From NCBI RefSeq assembly GCF_015207005.2, contig NZ_JADEXS020000001.1, positions 6,471,001 to 6,535,000 on the forward strand: 64,000 bases of DNA, in the 5' to 3' direction. This document shows positions 1 to 9,065 of this stretch, one piece after another. The notes under the pieces are model-generated. The model did not search any database. It was not told the origin of the DNA and was given only the letters and a program-made list of their open reading frames with translations. The position numbers and the translations under genes were made by a program. The number at the start of each line of letters is the position of its first letter. The first letter of the stretch is position 1. This DNA comes from Desmonostoc muscorum LEGE 12446 (GTDB lineage Bacteria > Cyanobacteriota > Cyanobacteriia > Cyanobacteriales > Nostocaceae).

Positions 1-955
1 AATTAGCTGAAGCTTGTGCCGCATTGTTGGAAAGGGCTTCTAAATTGTTTAATAATTCTCCTTGAGTCAAGCGATTGACAGCTGGCGATAGGCTACTAAC
101 TGTAACACGTAATTGATTGCTGGTTTCGGTAATATTATTCAGGGCACCAACTAGTGAAGAACGATTTGTTACCACCAATTTATCTAGGTTACTCAGCAAT
201 CGATTCGCTTGAATTGCAGTTGCACCGAATTGATTTACTGTTTCAGTTGCGGATACATTAAGTTGGCTAGTCGCCCGCTGCACTGAATTAGCAGTAGCTG
301 AAAATGTATTTAATTGTTGTCGCAAACTTTTAGTCAAACCTCTTAAATCCTGACTTAAATCTGTGAAACTGGTTGCTGCGACTGTAGTAGCTTCTAAAAC
401 TCCATTGATATTTTTATAAAATTTTGGATCGTTGTATACATTAGTGAGTTCAGTTGAACTGCGAATTAGTTGATCAACACTGATGCCAACCTGACCTTTT
501 AATCGAGAGCCATTACAAATTATCAGGCTAGAATTACAATTTTTCTCTAGAGGTTTTGCGATGGCAACCCCAGTGGGAAGTGTTGTTTTTGGTGTGATGT
601 CAATAATACTTTCGCTAATTAATCCGGTTTGATTAGCTTCTATCACTACATTCCGGGGAATAATTAGGTCAGTTTGGACAATTTCAACTTCTACATCAAT
701 GGAATTTGCTCCTGGTTTAACCCTGGAAATATTTCCTACCTTAACGCCACGATACCTAACTGGTGTTCCTTTTTGCATTCCCCCGGCGTTAGCAAATTCG
801 ATAATAGCTTTGTATGAACCGCGAGTAGCATTAAATCTATTTAACCAGAGGAAGAATATTCCAAATACCCCTAGTCCTAGCAAGACTAACAATCCCACAG
901 AACCTTCTCTAAATGTTCGCCCAGACGCGAAGCGGCTTGTCATTAAACCTCGCAT
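1..955 (-). CDS. MlaD/MCE-family lipid-transport substrate-binding protein (partial)
   Basis: The frame stays open to the left edge, so about 318 N-terminal residues are present and the C-terminus is missing. The ATG at 953-955 is preceded by GGAGG at good spacing. The protein starts with a short basic segment and one membrane helix (VGLLVLLGLGVFGIFFLWL), followed by an MCE/MlaD domain (YRGVKVGNISRV) and then a long helical, Ser/Thr/Asn/Gln-rich region. This is the usual layout of cyanobacterial and plastid (TGD2-like) MCE proteins, which sit in the inner membrane and pass lipids between envelope membranes. The MlaF-type ATPase gene lies just upstream on the same strand, which supports a shared ABC lipid transporter. 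The permease is not in the window. Confidence 0.85.
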   Translation of the reverse strand, partial: MRGLMTSRFASGRTFREGSVGLLVLLGLGVFGIFFLWLNRFNATRGSYKAIIEFANAGGMQKGTPVRYRGVKVGNISRVKPGANSIDVEVEIVQTDLIIPRNVVIEANQTGLISESIIDITPKTTLPTGVAIAKPLEKNCNSSLIICNGSRLKGQVGISVDQLIRSSTELTNVYNDPKFYKNINGVLEATTVAATSFTDLSQDLRGLTKSLRQQLNTFSATANSVQRATSQLNVSATETVNQFGATAIQANRLLSNLDKLVVTNRSSLVGALNNITETSNQLRVTVSSLSPAVNRLTQGELLNNLEALSNNAAQASAN

Positions 956-975
956 TTTTTCCTCCACCCAATAAT

Positions 976-1105
976 TAGTTAAAAGTTAAAAGTTAGGAGT
1001 TAAAAATTAGGGGGTTAAGAGTTAGGAATTAGGAGTTAGGAGTTATAAGTTGAATTTTACTCTTAACTTTTAACTTTTAACTCCTAACTCTTCACTCCTA
1101 ATTTT
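976..1105. repeat. heptamer-type short tandem repeats between mla genes
   Basis: The spacer is built from variants of AGTTAAA and AGTTAGG on one side and TTAACTT / CTAACTC on the other. It can therefore fold back on itself, with an AGTT half facing an AACT half. It has no coding potential. Similar low-complexity spacers recur through the window. Confidence 0.75.
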
Positions 1106-1888
1106 TTAACCGGCCACCTGAATTGGCCCTTGAACACTGCCACTAATAAATTGTTTAATCAAAGGATTTTCTGTGCTGTATATTTCACTAACTGTACCCT
1201 GCCACTGCACTCTACCTTCATACAAAAATATAAGTCTATCAGTTGTACGGCGTATAGTACTATCTTGGTGGGTAACAACAGCGTAGGTGCTACAGACTCC
1301 ATGTGTACATTGCAAAGAGCGGATTAAATCTTCTATTACTGTTGAAGCAATGGGGTCGAGTCCGGCTGTTGGTTCATCGTACAGTAAAACTTCTGCACCT
1401 TCTCTAGGGTTATCGGGGTTAGACATAATCGCACGGGCAAAACTGACTCGTTTTCGCATTCCCCCGGAAAGTTCGGCTGGGTAAAGGTCACTTATTCCTG
1501 GTAAGCCTACCATTTCCAATTTTTCTTTTACCAAATCTCGAATGCGCGATCGCGGCAGCTTGGAATTTTGATAAAGTAAAAATCCCACATTCTCCTCCAC
1601 CGTCAGCGAATCAAATAATGCTGCCTGTTGAAACACCATACCAATACCAACGGACTCGCCGCCATCCTCAATCAAACCGTCTCGTCGCACTCCTTGAACA
1701 TAAATTTCTCCTTCATCAGGAGCCAATAACCCCGCTATTACCCGTAAAATTGTCGATTTACCAGTCCCTGATGGCCCAATAATTCCTAGCGCTTCTCCCC
1801 GGTAAATTGTTAAATCTACATTATCTAGAACTTTATGGCTACCAAAGGACTTAGAAATACTTTTGAGTTCAATTAATGGTTCAGTCAT
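1106..1888 (-). CDS. ABC transporter ATP-binding protein, MlaF type
   Basis: This 260-residue nucleotide-binding subunit has all expected motifs: Walker A GPSGTGKST at residues 38-46, signature LSGGMRKR near 143, Walker B VLLYDEPTAGLD near 167 and a switch His in VVTHQD. The signature form LSGGMRKRV and the target-motif context are typical of MlaF/Mkl/TGD3-type ATPases that energise lipid transport together with an MCE protein. The partner MCE gene follows on the same strand after about 150 bp that consist largely of short AGTTAAA-type tandem repeats. The two genes are probably co-transcribed. The cognate MlaE-like permease is not seen here. The function is strongly suggested by the motifs and the neighbour, but the lipid substrate cannot be read from sequence. 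Confidence 0.9.
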   Translation of the reverse strand: MTEPLIELKSISKSFGSHKVLDNVDLTIYRGEALGIIGPSGTGKSTILRVIAGLLAPDEGEIYVQGVRRDGLIEDGGESVGIGMVFQQAALFDSLTVEENVGFLLYQNSKLPRSRIRDLVKEKLEMVGLPGISDLYPAELSGGMRKRVSFARAIMSNPDNPREGAEVLLYDEPTAGLDPIASTVIEDLIRSLQCTHGVCSTYAVVTHQDSTIRRTTDRLIFLYEGRVQWQGTVSEIYSTENPLIKQFISGSVQGPIQVAG

Positions 1889-2344
1889 TAGTTATTAATT
1901 ACTAGTCATTAGTCATTGGTCATTAGCATTCGGACTAATTACAAAGGACGAAGGACAAATATACCCAGTAGTGATGTCATAGTTATTGGTAGGGCATTGT
2001 GTAGTACATTATAAGTATATGATTAGCACTTTAATTGCCAAACTTTATTTTTTTAGCACAATATTGAGTTAAAACGTTTAACATCGCAAAATACCTCAAC
2101 GTCAGGTTGACAAAGACACCGTAGTAATTGAATCTCTCAAAGTAATACAATGTCTCAGTGATGAGCAACTCATACTGGAGTTTTCTGTAGACATCACTAA
2201 AGCAATGATTCAGCGGAACCACCAAGCACTGGCTCAACGCCTCGCTAACGCTAAGAGTATGCTTGTATAATCAAAAATATTGAGTTGGCAAGTGGCAAAA
2301 TTATTCACTAATATTGGAAAAAATACTGATAAAAATCAACTTAG
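1889..2344. other. intergenic region with a short gene remnant
   Basis: The first 60 bases are TTAGTCATT-type tandem repeats. From about 2078 to 2271 the plus strand has an open frame with protein-like composition, ending VDITKAMIQRNHQALAQRLANAKSMLV and a TAA at 2269-2271, but no start codon within range after an upstream TAA. It looks like the 3' remnant of a decayed gene. The 68-residue minus-strand frame over the same bases has poor composition and is probably its shadow. No promoter for the threonine aldolase gene was identified with confidence. Confidence 0.45.
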
Positions 2345-3388
2345 ATGATGATGACTAGCTACTCAGAGCAGTTTGCAAGTGACAATTCCTCTGGTATTTG
2401 TCCAGAAGCCCTAGAATATATGATTAGGGCAAATCAAGGTAGTGTTCCGGCCTATGGAAATGATGAATGGACTCAAAAAGCCGCAGATTATTTTCGGGAA
2501 CTCTTTGAAATTGACTGTGAAGTATTTTTTGCCTTTAATGGTACAGCAGCAAACTCTTTATCTTTAGCTGCACTTTGTCAGTCATATCACAGCGTCATTT
2601 GTCATGAAACATCTCACATTGAAACAGATGAATGTGGCGCTCCAGAATTTGCTTCTAATGGCTCTAAACTGCTACTTGCTCAAGGTAAAAATGGCAAGTT
2701 AACATCACAAGCCATCGAGGCAGTTGTTACTAGGCGTAATGATATTCATTATCCCAAACCTAAAGTTATTAGCATCACACAATCAACTGAATTAGGAACT
2801 TTATATTCTATTGAAGAACTTCTGCAAATTAAAGAAGTTGCGAAAAAGTATAACTTAAAGATTCACATGGATGGCGCTCGTTTTGCCAATGCAGTTGCTG
2901 CGATAAATAAAAGTCCTGCTGAAATTAGTTGGAAATCTGGCGTTGATGTGTTGTGTTTTTGTGGTACTAAGAATGGAATGGCATTAGGTGAAGCAATTAT
3001 TTTCTTTAACAAAGCCCTAGCAGAGGATTTTGATTATCGGTGTAAGCAAGCAGGTCAATTAGCTTCAAAAATGCGGTTTATCTCTGCTCCTTGGTTGGGT
3101 TTATTGGAAACTGGTGCTTGGCTAAAAAATGCTAGACATGCTAATCAATGTGCTGAATATTTAGAAAATAACCTATTAAATATAGAAGGCGTTGACTTGA
3201 TGTTTCCGAGAGAAGCCAACGCTGTGTTTGTCAAATTACCTGAACAAGTAATTCACAGCTTAAAAGCAAATAACTGGCAATTTTATACATTTATTGGTGT
3301 GGGAGGAGTACGTTTTGTGTGTTCTTGGAATACAACTAAATCAAGAATTGATGAATTGATTGATGATATTAAGAACGCAATTGCTTAG
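2345..3388 (+). CDS. low-specificity L-threonine aldolase (PLP-dependent)
   Basis: This 347-residue protein is full length for the beta-eliminating lyase / threonine aldolase family (fold-type I PLP enzymes). Recognisable landmarks are the N-terminal SDNSSGICPEALEYM, the substrate region YGNDEWTQKAADYF, the HETSHIETDECGAPE motif, the HMDGARFANA motif that holds the cofactor Asp, and the Schiff-base lysine in CFCGTKNGMALGE. It would cleave L-threonine or L-allo-threonine to glycine and acetaldehyde in the cytosol. The start is one of three consecutive ATG codons, and the first is given. The gene stands alone, next to a toxin-antitoxin pair on the opposite strand. Confidence 0.92.
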   Translation: MMMTSYSEQFASDNSSGICPEALEYMIRANQGSVPAYGNDEWTQKAADYFRELFEIDCEVFFAFNGTAANSLSLAALCQSYHSVICHETSHIETDECGAPEFASNGSKLLLAQGKNGKLTSQAIEAVVTRRNDIHYPKPKVISITQSTELGTLYSIEELLQIKEVAKKYNLKIHMDGARFANAVAAINKSPAEISWKSGVDVLCFCGTKNGMALGEAIIFFNKALAEDFDYRCKQAGQLASKMRFISAPWLGLLETGAWLKNARHANQCAEYLENNLLNIEGVDLMFPREANAVFVKLPEQVIHSLKANNWQFYTFIGVGGVRFVCSWNTTKSRIDELIDDIKNAIA

Positions 3389-3475
3389 AAAAATTAAATA
3401 TGAAAAATCTCCGATAATGAAATAAGCAATTAATTAATTGATGTCAGTCCTTGATCTAACCTTCGATATACGCCC

Positions 3476-3880
3476 TCAAAGAAGCCAGTTTTCTAGCCTT
3501 AAGGCAGGTAAGCGCCCAAATTCACGGACATTTGCCGTAACAAGCGTCAGATTAAGGGACAAGGCATGGGCAGCAATCAGTAAGTCATTAGGGCTGATGG
3601 GTGTTCCCGCTTGTTCTAAGTATTTACGAATTGCTGCATAGTGGTGATCCACAGGAGGTTCTAGGGACAGAATCGACAACACTTCAAGGATGCTTTCTAG
3701 TTGCTGAACAAGACGAGGGGAGCCGCTCTTAGCTGCACCAAATCGTAGTTCACACGCCACAATAATGCTAGTACAAATTGAGTTTTCCCCTACGGTTGCG
3801 ATCCGCTGGAATACCAAACCTTGAGGGTGTCTAACTAAATCTGAAATGATGTTGGTATCGAGCAGGTATTGATAAGTCAT
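3476..3880 (-). CDS. vapC: PIN-domain ribonuclease toxin, VapC family
   Basis: This 134-residue protein has the compact PIN fold used by VapC toxins. It starts YLLDTNIISDLVRHP (first acidic metal ligand at D8), continues with SIIVACELRFGA (Glu) and ends with ISPNDLLIAAHALSLNLTLVTANVREF, which carries the remaining acidic residues. VapC toxins are Mg-dependent RNases, usually cutting tRNA or rRNA, and are neutralised by a small partner encoded just upstream. Here the upstream gene ends 9 bases before this start, as expected of a VapBC operon. All catalytic positions appear intact, so the toxin is probably functional. Confidence 0.9.
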   Translation of the reverse strand: MTYQYLLDTNIISDLVRHPQGLVFQRIATVGENSICTSIIVACELRFGAAKSGSPRLVQQLESILEVLSILSLEPPVDHHYAAIRKYLEQAGTPISPNDLLIAAHALSLNLTLVTANVREFGRLPALRLENWLL

Positions 3881-3889
3881 TGGGCAGAG

Positions 3890-4129
3890 CTAAAGCGTAA
3901 TGTCATCAAGTGGTAGTAGCTCCTCATCTACGTCAGGAAAATTTTCTGTAATTTCTTCCAATGTGGCAAGTAATGAAAGGAGAGAACTGGGGCAAATTGG
4001 TTCGATGATTAATCGATTTCCTTCTTTGCGTAACAAAACTTCTGTACCGGGTAGGGCAAATTCATCAGGAATGGTTAAAACTTGATTTTGCCCATTGCGT
4101 GAGAGATAAACATGGCATGAGTTTGGCAT
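3890..4129 (-). CDS. vapB: VapB-type antitoxin with AbrB/SpoVT-like swapped-hairpin domain
   Basis: This 79-residue protein opens with VYLSRNGQNQVLTIPDEFALPGTEVLLRKEG, the pattern of an AbrB/MazE-like swapped-hairpin DNA-binding domain, including the RNGQ.Q.LTIP strand. Its second half is acidic (ENFPDVDEELLPLDD) and is likely the toxin-neutralising tail. It lies immediately upstream of the PIN toxin gene in the same direction. In this family the antitoxin binds its own promoter, so the operator should lie within 4130-4235, but no clear palindrome was picked out there. Confidence 0.88.
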   Translation of the reverse strand: MPNSCHVYLSRNGQNQVLTIPDEFALPGTEVLLRKEGNRLIIEPICPSSLLSLLATLEEITENFPDVDEELLPLDDITL

Positions 4130-4235
4130 AAAGCAATCTCCGTATTAAGAGGGCATATAGCGTGAACAGCAAATCTATCCAACAACAAATTGATTGTGGC
4201 ATACAATAGATGCAAAAATCTGACATTCATCTCAA

Positions 4236-5531
4236 TCAAAAGTTCTGATTATTAACTACAGGTAATTGAACACTCACAGTAGTTCCTGTTAAAAGGTCAG
4301 AAGAGATTAATAGTTCTCCATTATGAGCATTGACGATGCGTTTGGTAATAGCAAGCCCTAGCCCAGTACCACAAGGTTTTGTCGAGAAGAATGGCGTAGC
4401 AAGCTTGTCAATAACTTCCGATGGAATTGGTTCGCCGCCATTTAGAACATTAATACAAATTTTACCTGTACGGGAAAAGTCTATCGTCCATTTAATAATA
4501 TCTCCTGGTGCAACTGCTTCACAAGCATTGCGAACAATATTGATAAATACTTGTTTAAGTTTGTCTTTATCACCCAAAATTTTTACCGTAGGCGATGCTG
4601 GAATAAATTCAATTTGCCGTTCCACAGCTTTTGGCATTTGACGAATAGGTACAAGTAACTCACCAATGAATTCATTTACGTCCAATTCACAAAGTTGCAA
4701 AACTTGGGGTTTAGCGTAGAGTAAAATTTCACTCAATAAACGTTCTAGACGACTAGCTTCACTGAGTGCTAACGCTAATCGTTCTTGAGCAGATTCAGTG
4801 AGAATCGTTTTTCGGAAATACTTTAATCCCATGATCATTGTAGTCAAAGGATTACGAATTTCATGGACAATAATAGCAGCAAATTCACCAATAGCTGCTA
4901 GTCGTTCTTGTTCTACAAGTTTGGCTTGGGCTGCTCGTAATTCTGTCGTGCGTTTTTCTACTTCAGCTTCCAGAATATGATTAAATTGACACTGTTGCTG
5001 ATATAGATGATAGTGGTCGATCGCAGTCGCTGCTCTTTCTGCAAATAACTCCACAATTTGGATTTCATCACCAGAAAACTCCCGTGGCTGGCGATGAAAA
5101 GAACAAATAGTACCAAATACTTGACCCTCTGAAGTTTGCAGCGGTATCCCCAGATATGCTCGATAACCAGAGGCCGGTTTGCCGTACTCTGGATTAGCCA
5201 CAGCATCTTTAACTGCTAATGTCCGCCCAATCTGCAAAACTGTAGCAATTAATCGACCATGCAAAGCGTAAACACGGGGCGCATCTTCCGCCATTTCCAA
5301 ACTACTTGCGAGAACAGTTTCAAACCCCTCTTGGCAAAAAGTAACAACTGTCCAATCTACTCTAATTAATTCGCTGACTCCACAGGCAATGTTGTGCAAA
5401 TAGCTTCCCAGTTCACCAGTTCGATAGTTCAAAGAAGACAAACGTGCTATGATTTGTCGCTCACGCTGCCAAGTTTGGTTGTGCAAAAAAGCTTCGTCAT
5501 CACTGGTTTTGCTCATGGATGCATATTGCAT
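4236..5531 (-). CDS. GAF-domain sensor histidine kinase
   Basis: The protein has 431 residues and no membrane segment. An N-terminal GAF domain spans about residues 40-175, with the typical core AYLGIPLQTSEGQVFGTICSFHRQPREFS. A coiled coil (EAEVEKRTTELRAAQAKLVEQERL) follows, then a HisKA H-box IIVHEIRNPLTTM and an ATPase domain with N-box FINIVRNACEA and G-box GTGLGLAI. It should be a cytoplasmic kinase that autophosphorylates on the H-box His in response to a ligand or chromophore bound by GAF. The GAF lacks an evident bilin Cys in the usual context. No response regulator is adjacent. An internal ATG at codon 6 is an equally good start. Confidence 0.88.
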   Translation of the reverse strand: MQYASMSKTSDDEAFLHNQTWQRERQIIARLSSLNYRTGELGSYLHNIACGVSELIRVDWTVVTFCQEGFETVLASSLEMAEDAPRVYALHGRLIATVLQIGRTLAVKDAVANPEYGKPASGYRAYLGIPLQTSEGQVFGTICSFHRQPREFSGDEIQIVELFAERAATAIDHYHLYQQQCQFNHILEAEVEKRTTELRAAQAKLVEQERLAAIGEFAAIIVHEIRNPLTTMIMGLKYFRKTILTESAQERLALALSEASRLERLLSEILLYAKPQVLQLCELDVNEFIGELLVPIRQMPKAVERQIEFIPASPTVKILGDKDKLKQVFINIVRNACEAVAPGDIIKWTIDFSRTGKICINVLNGGEPIPSEVIDKLATPFFSTKPCGTGLGLAITKRIVNAHNGELLISSDLLTGTTVSVQLPVVNNQNF

Positions 5532-5996
5532 GACTTAAAAAAATAACTTTGAAAAAGAATTCAGAATTCAGAATTCAGAATTCAGAATGGGCTACGCCCC
5601 GTTGCGCTAACAGAAGTAAAACAGGCTTTACGCCAGGGTTTGAGAGGAATATTTGTGTACTTCGCTTTTCTTGAAATCTGGTGTAAGTTTTCATTTAAAT
5701 CGCAGATGTTTTGAGGGCACAGCATTGCTGTGCCCCTACAGCATGGGGTATCTACCTGAAAATAACTGTCAGTAAAAATTCCGGTTAGTTTGATAGAAAG
5801 ATTTTACTAAAAAAATTCTATTTGTATACAACCAAATTGTGAAATTTTACTTAAATTAAACAAACAAATACTCTTATTAGCACTCAAACATAACAATCAC
5901 AAGTTGAGAATTCAAAACCACAGAACCCCGACTTTTTTAAAAGTTAGGGTTCTTGTTGATAAATAATTTAATTTTTGCAGGCGATCGCTACTTAAC
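5532..5996. other. intergenic region with repeat copy and palindromes
   Basis: No gene was found here. It contains one copy (minus orientation, about 5556-5690) of an interspersed repeat ending in TTCTGAATTCTGAATTC, also found at 50584 and 60726. A GC-rich hairpin (GGGCACAGCATTGCTGTGCCC) lies near 5717-5737. The rest is AT-rich. Confidence 0.6.
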
Positions 5997-6359
5997 TTAC
6001 TTCACTTCATTGGGTTCAAACTTTGTCACTTTACCTTTCTTAATAGCGACAATTACATCATAAGTTGAACAGTAAGAAAATGTAACATCATTAGCTTTGT
6101 TGTAAAGATTAACTACATGACCTGCTCCACCTGGTTGGATACCAATTGGCTCTAGGTCACCAAAAAAGAAACGACGCAGTTGATCGCCACTACCAAATTG
6201 ACCTTTACTCTTAGTGAGCAAGTCTAGTTTTTGTGAGATAGAGAATTCTTCGGCTGCTGATGCTTGAACTAATGAGGGATTAATCGCCTTGAGTGGCGCA
6301 TCCCAAACTGTGAAAAAACCAACCAAAGCTACACTTGTAAGTAGTGGTGCGAGTTTCAT
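5997..6359 (-). CDS. small exported protein of unknown function
   Basis: This 120-residue protein has an N-terminal signal peptide: MKLAPLLTSVALVGFFTVW, then a possible cleavage region near VQASAAEE. The mature part is about 85 residues with a conserved-looking core (FGSGDQLRRFFFGDLEPIG) and a C-terminal half of alternating hydrophobic residues (DVTFSYCSTYDVIVAIKKGKVTKFEP) that suggests beta strands. It has a single Cys, so no disulfide is expected. It is predicted to be periplasmic or lumenal. No family was recognised. The ATG is preceded by a GGAG-like site (AGGAGTAACAA). Confidence 0.7.
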   Translation of the reverse strand: MKLAPLLTSVALVGFFTVWDAPLKAINPSLVQASAAEEFSISQKLDLLTKSKGQFGSGDQLRRFFFGDLEPIGIQPGGAGHVVNLYNKANDVTFSYCSTYDVIVAIKKGKVTKFEPNEVK

Positions 6360-6615
6360 TTGTTACTCCTGAAGTTTGATTTATCCCGAACAACCAAAGC
6401 ATCGCAGTTGGGACTGAACCGGAACTGAAACTAAAGCAGTATTTTGATGAATTTATTCCTGAAGAAAATTTAGTGAATTCTCAGCATTTTTTCAGGGAAG
6501 AATGGTAGCTGAAAGTCACAGCATAAATTAAGTATTTTTTCAGCAAAACCTCATTCTGAAGTGGAATAGAGCAAATTAATATAATTAACAATGCTTTGAT
6601 TGCGGTGATGTTATT

Positions 6616-7677
6616 GTGACTAGACCCAACAGACTACCTCGCCTAATTCCAAAAACAATTTCCGGACAAACATATCTCTGGCTAGCAATGCTCATTTTTG
6701 CAGCGTCTAATGCAGTCACCCGCAAGCTTACAGAAATTGGTGCCCAACATTTTATGGGTGGTCGCAATCCGATTTCTTTGTGTAATGTTTTGTTTGTAGG
6801 CAATCTGTGTGCCTTGATACTTTTAATTTTAATCTATGGGCGACAGTGGAACAAAACGACTTTGAAGCAGCTTTCCAAAAAGGATTGGGTCACTCTAACA
6901 GCAGTAGCTATTTTATCAGGAGCGATCGCCCCTGGCTTATTTTTCCAAGCACTGGCACTCACAGGGGTGAACAATATTATCTTGATTGGACGCTTAGAAC
7001 CACCGCTAACTCTGGCTTTATCGATTTGGTTATTGGGTGAAGGGGTACATCTTTGGGAAATTGCAGGAGCGATCGCAGCCTTTGTTGGCGTTATCCTAAC
7101 TATTATCCTCCAACCCCCACAGGAAGCGATGATGAATATGGGAGGTTTGAGTTTAGGTATCGGAGAACTTTTAGCAATAGCAGGATCGGTGGCCATATCT
7201 GCTTCTACGATTATTGCCAAGAAATACCTTTCGCAGATCCCAGTAGGAATCTATAGTATTTTTCGCACTGCACTAGGAACCGTAATCTTTTTCTTTATTG
7301 CTTTAGTCCTCTATGGCAAGGATCATTTTGCTGATGTCCTCTCACCATTTCTCTGGCAGTGGATGTTTTTATATGGTGGGTTGATTGTAGTAGTGGGTCA
7401 ATCATTCTGGATTAAAGGCTTGAAAAGTTCCACTGTATCTATGGCTTCCTTAATTGGCTCATTTAGCCCAATTGCAGGCATCCTAGCAGCCTATCTAATT
7501 TTAGGTGAAGTTCCTACCTTAGCTCAATATATTGGCGGTAGCTTGATTTTAGTAGGCATATTTCTGAGCCACCTTGGCATTAGGCGTAAGACTCATAGCA
7601 GAGTTGCCTCTGCCAAGGTCAATTCTATGCAAGCACAACAACAGGTAGAAACTAATATGGGATTTAAGGGCATTTAA
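6616..7677 (+). CDS. EamA/DMT-superfamily transporter
   Basis: This 353-residue integral membrane protein has about ten hydrophobic helices in two tandem EamA repeats (about residues 15-155 and 180-325), the standard layout of drug/metabolite transporters such as RhaT, YdcZ-like and amino-acid exporters. Features include GAIAPGLFFQALALTGVNNIILIGRLEPPLTLALS in repeat 1 and SLIGSFSPIAGILAAYLILGE in repeat 2. The given start is GTG, because the ATG just upstream runs into a stop. An internal ATG at 6688 would cut into helix 1. The substrate cannot be inferred and neighbours give no clue. The last 30 residues are hydrophilic and cytoplasmic. Confidence 0.85.
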   Translation: MTRPNRLPRLIPKTISGQTYLWLAMLIFAASNAVTRKLTEIGAQHFMGGRNPISLCNVLFVGNLCALILLILIYGRQWNKTTLKQLSKKDWVTLTAVAILSGAIAPGLFFQALALTGVNNIILIGRLEPPLTLALSIWLLGEGVHLWEIAGAIAAFVGVILTIILQPPQEAMMNMGGLSLGIGELLAIAGSVAISASTIIAKKYLSQIPVGIYSIFRTALGTVIFFFIALVLYGKDHFADVLSPFLWQWMFLYGGLIVVVGQSFWIKGLKSSTVSMASLIGSFSPIAGILAAYLILGEVPTLAQYIGGSLILVGIFLSHLGIRRKTHSRVASAKVNSMQAQQQVETNMGFKGI

Positions 7678-7866
7678 ATTCATTGGGCATTTAAATTCAT
7701 TGGTCATTAGTCATTAGTCATTTGGCATTGGTTATTCCCCGCGTCTCCCCACGCTCCCCACCTCCCCACTCTTCACAGCTGCACTAGCTATGTCAAAATG
7801 AAGATACCCGATATCTCCAGGTGAGCGATCGCTCAATCAAGCAAGATTAAAGGATTGACCTGAGTA

Positions 7867-8484
7867 ATGGCAGAAGAACCAAATCACAATGAAACCGGAG
7901 AAGTAGCTCCCAGCACTGTTGACAAGCAGGCTCCCAGTGTCGCCGAAGAGAACGCTCCTAGTACAAACTCACCCGAAGCGACAGACATCCCTACTGCCAA
8001 CACGCCAGATCCTAAACCAGCTGCGGCCTCAACCAAGCGAGAAAAACCCGCCGCCGCAACAGCAGAAGAAAAACCCGCCGCCGCCAAAGCCGCCAAAAAG
8101 GAAAAAGCCCCATCTGTTGAAGATAAACCATTTGTACAGTTTATTGAGCAAGACTACTTGCCAGCTTTACAAAAAGCGATCGCTCAACAAGGTGTGCAAG
8201 ATTTACAAGTGGCTTTTGCCAAGCAAAAAGTGCCAATCAAGGGTTTTGAATCCGCTGAAGAATCCTGGCAAGTTGTCGGCAGTTGGCAAAACGGGGCGTA
8301 CAATTTTAATCTGTATTTCCCTGAAGAAGATATTCAAGGGAAAAAAGGTTTTTCTTGTAATGAAGGCAAAAAACCCAGCACCCTTGAGTCATTCTTAATC
8401 GATGAACGCAAAACTACACTAGACCTATTGGTATTTGGTCTAGTGCAGCGTTTAGACGGTCAAAAGTGGCTAGGTAGAAATTAA
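7867..8484 (+). CDS. DUF2996 protein with low-complexity Ala/Pro/Lys N-terminus
   Basis: This 205-residue protein has two parts. Residues 1 to about 85 are disordered and rich in Ala, Pro, Lys and Glu, with repeats of the type EKPAAA. The remaining 120 residues (from PFVQFIEQDYLPALQKAIAQ to VFGLVQRLDGQKWLGRN) match what I know of DUF2996, a family almost confined to cyanobacteria and plastid-bearing plants and linked to photosystem assembly or light acclimation by occurrence only. It has no signal peptide or membrane segment, so it is cytosolic. It stands alone between repeat-rich spacers. The function is not established. Confidence 0.8.
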   Translation: MAEEPNHNETGEVAPSTVDKQAPSVAEENAPSTNSPEATDIPTANTPDPKPAAASTKREKPAAATAEEKPAAAKAAKKEKAPSVEDKPFVQFIEQDYLPALQKAIAQQGVQDLQVAFAKQKVPIKGFESAEESWQVVGSWQNGAYNFNLYFPEEDIQGKKGFSCNEGKKPSTLESFLIDERKTTLDLLVFGLVQRLDGQKWLGRN

Positions 8485-8567
8485 TCAATCAATTTTGGAT
8501 TTTAGATTTTAGATTTTAGATTTTTATTTCAATCCAAAATCCAAAATCCAAAATCTAAAATGAACAA

Positions 8568-9065
8568 TTAAAGTTCATGGAAATGATAGACAACGGCTCC
8601 AGTAATGGGGTCGTTATCAATTTTTACATACCCCGATTTATACATCTCTTTAAGAGTATTTTCTACTTCAGCAAAGCTAGCTCCCGTGCCTTTCACCCCT
8701 TGAGTCACGGTGAGAGTACCACCCTTGCTTTCCGCCACTTCAATGAGTTTAATCATCAGTTGATTACCGGTTGGGCGGTGAACTTGAGAGGCGATCGCCG
8801 CAGGTTGATTTAAAGGTACACCAAACGGGGATACACCTGCTTTTAGTCTCAGGTTGCTTTCGTATTCGTCAACCATACCGGGGATAAGAAGCAAATCCAC
8901 GGCCTGTCCGATATAAAACAAACCAAAAGTACACAGCCATAACAATCCCGTCCCGATCTTGCCATTGTATAAGCGGTGTAGCCCCCCCAAGCCAAAAAAT
9001 CCGACTCCACACAAGATGTAAGAGACAAGAAGTCGGTCTTTATGCTGATTATTTTCAGGATTCAT
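8568..9065 (-). CDS. TM2-domain membrane protein
   Basis: The start is placed at the ATG at 9063-9065 (MNPENNQHKDRLL), because the upstream extension to 9152 has a composition unlike the family. The result is a 165-residue protein. A TM2 domain covers about residues 10-65: two helices, VSYILCGVGFFGLGGLHRLY and GTGLLWLCTFGLFYIGQAVD, joined by a short turn with the family's G..GLHR.Y.G pattern. The C-terminal about 75 residues form a soluble domain that looks like a small winged-helix fold (FAEVENTLKEMYKSGYVKIDNDPITGAVVYHF). Proteins of this build are common in cyanobacteria, but their role is unknown. Confidence 0.8.
   Translation of the reverse strand: MNPENNQHKDRLLVSYILCGVGFFGLGGLHRLYNGKIGTGLLWLCTFGLFYIGQAVDLLLIPGMVDEYESNLRLKAGVSPFGVPLNQPAAIASQVHRPTGNQLMIKLIEVAESKGGTLTVTQGVKGTGASFAEVENTLKEMYKSGYVKIDNDPITGAVVYHFHEL

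Noticed and set aside
3438..3641. Plus-strand 67-residue frame over vapC
   Set aside because: It is antisense to a well supported PIN toxin and lacks any motif.
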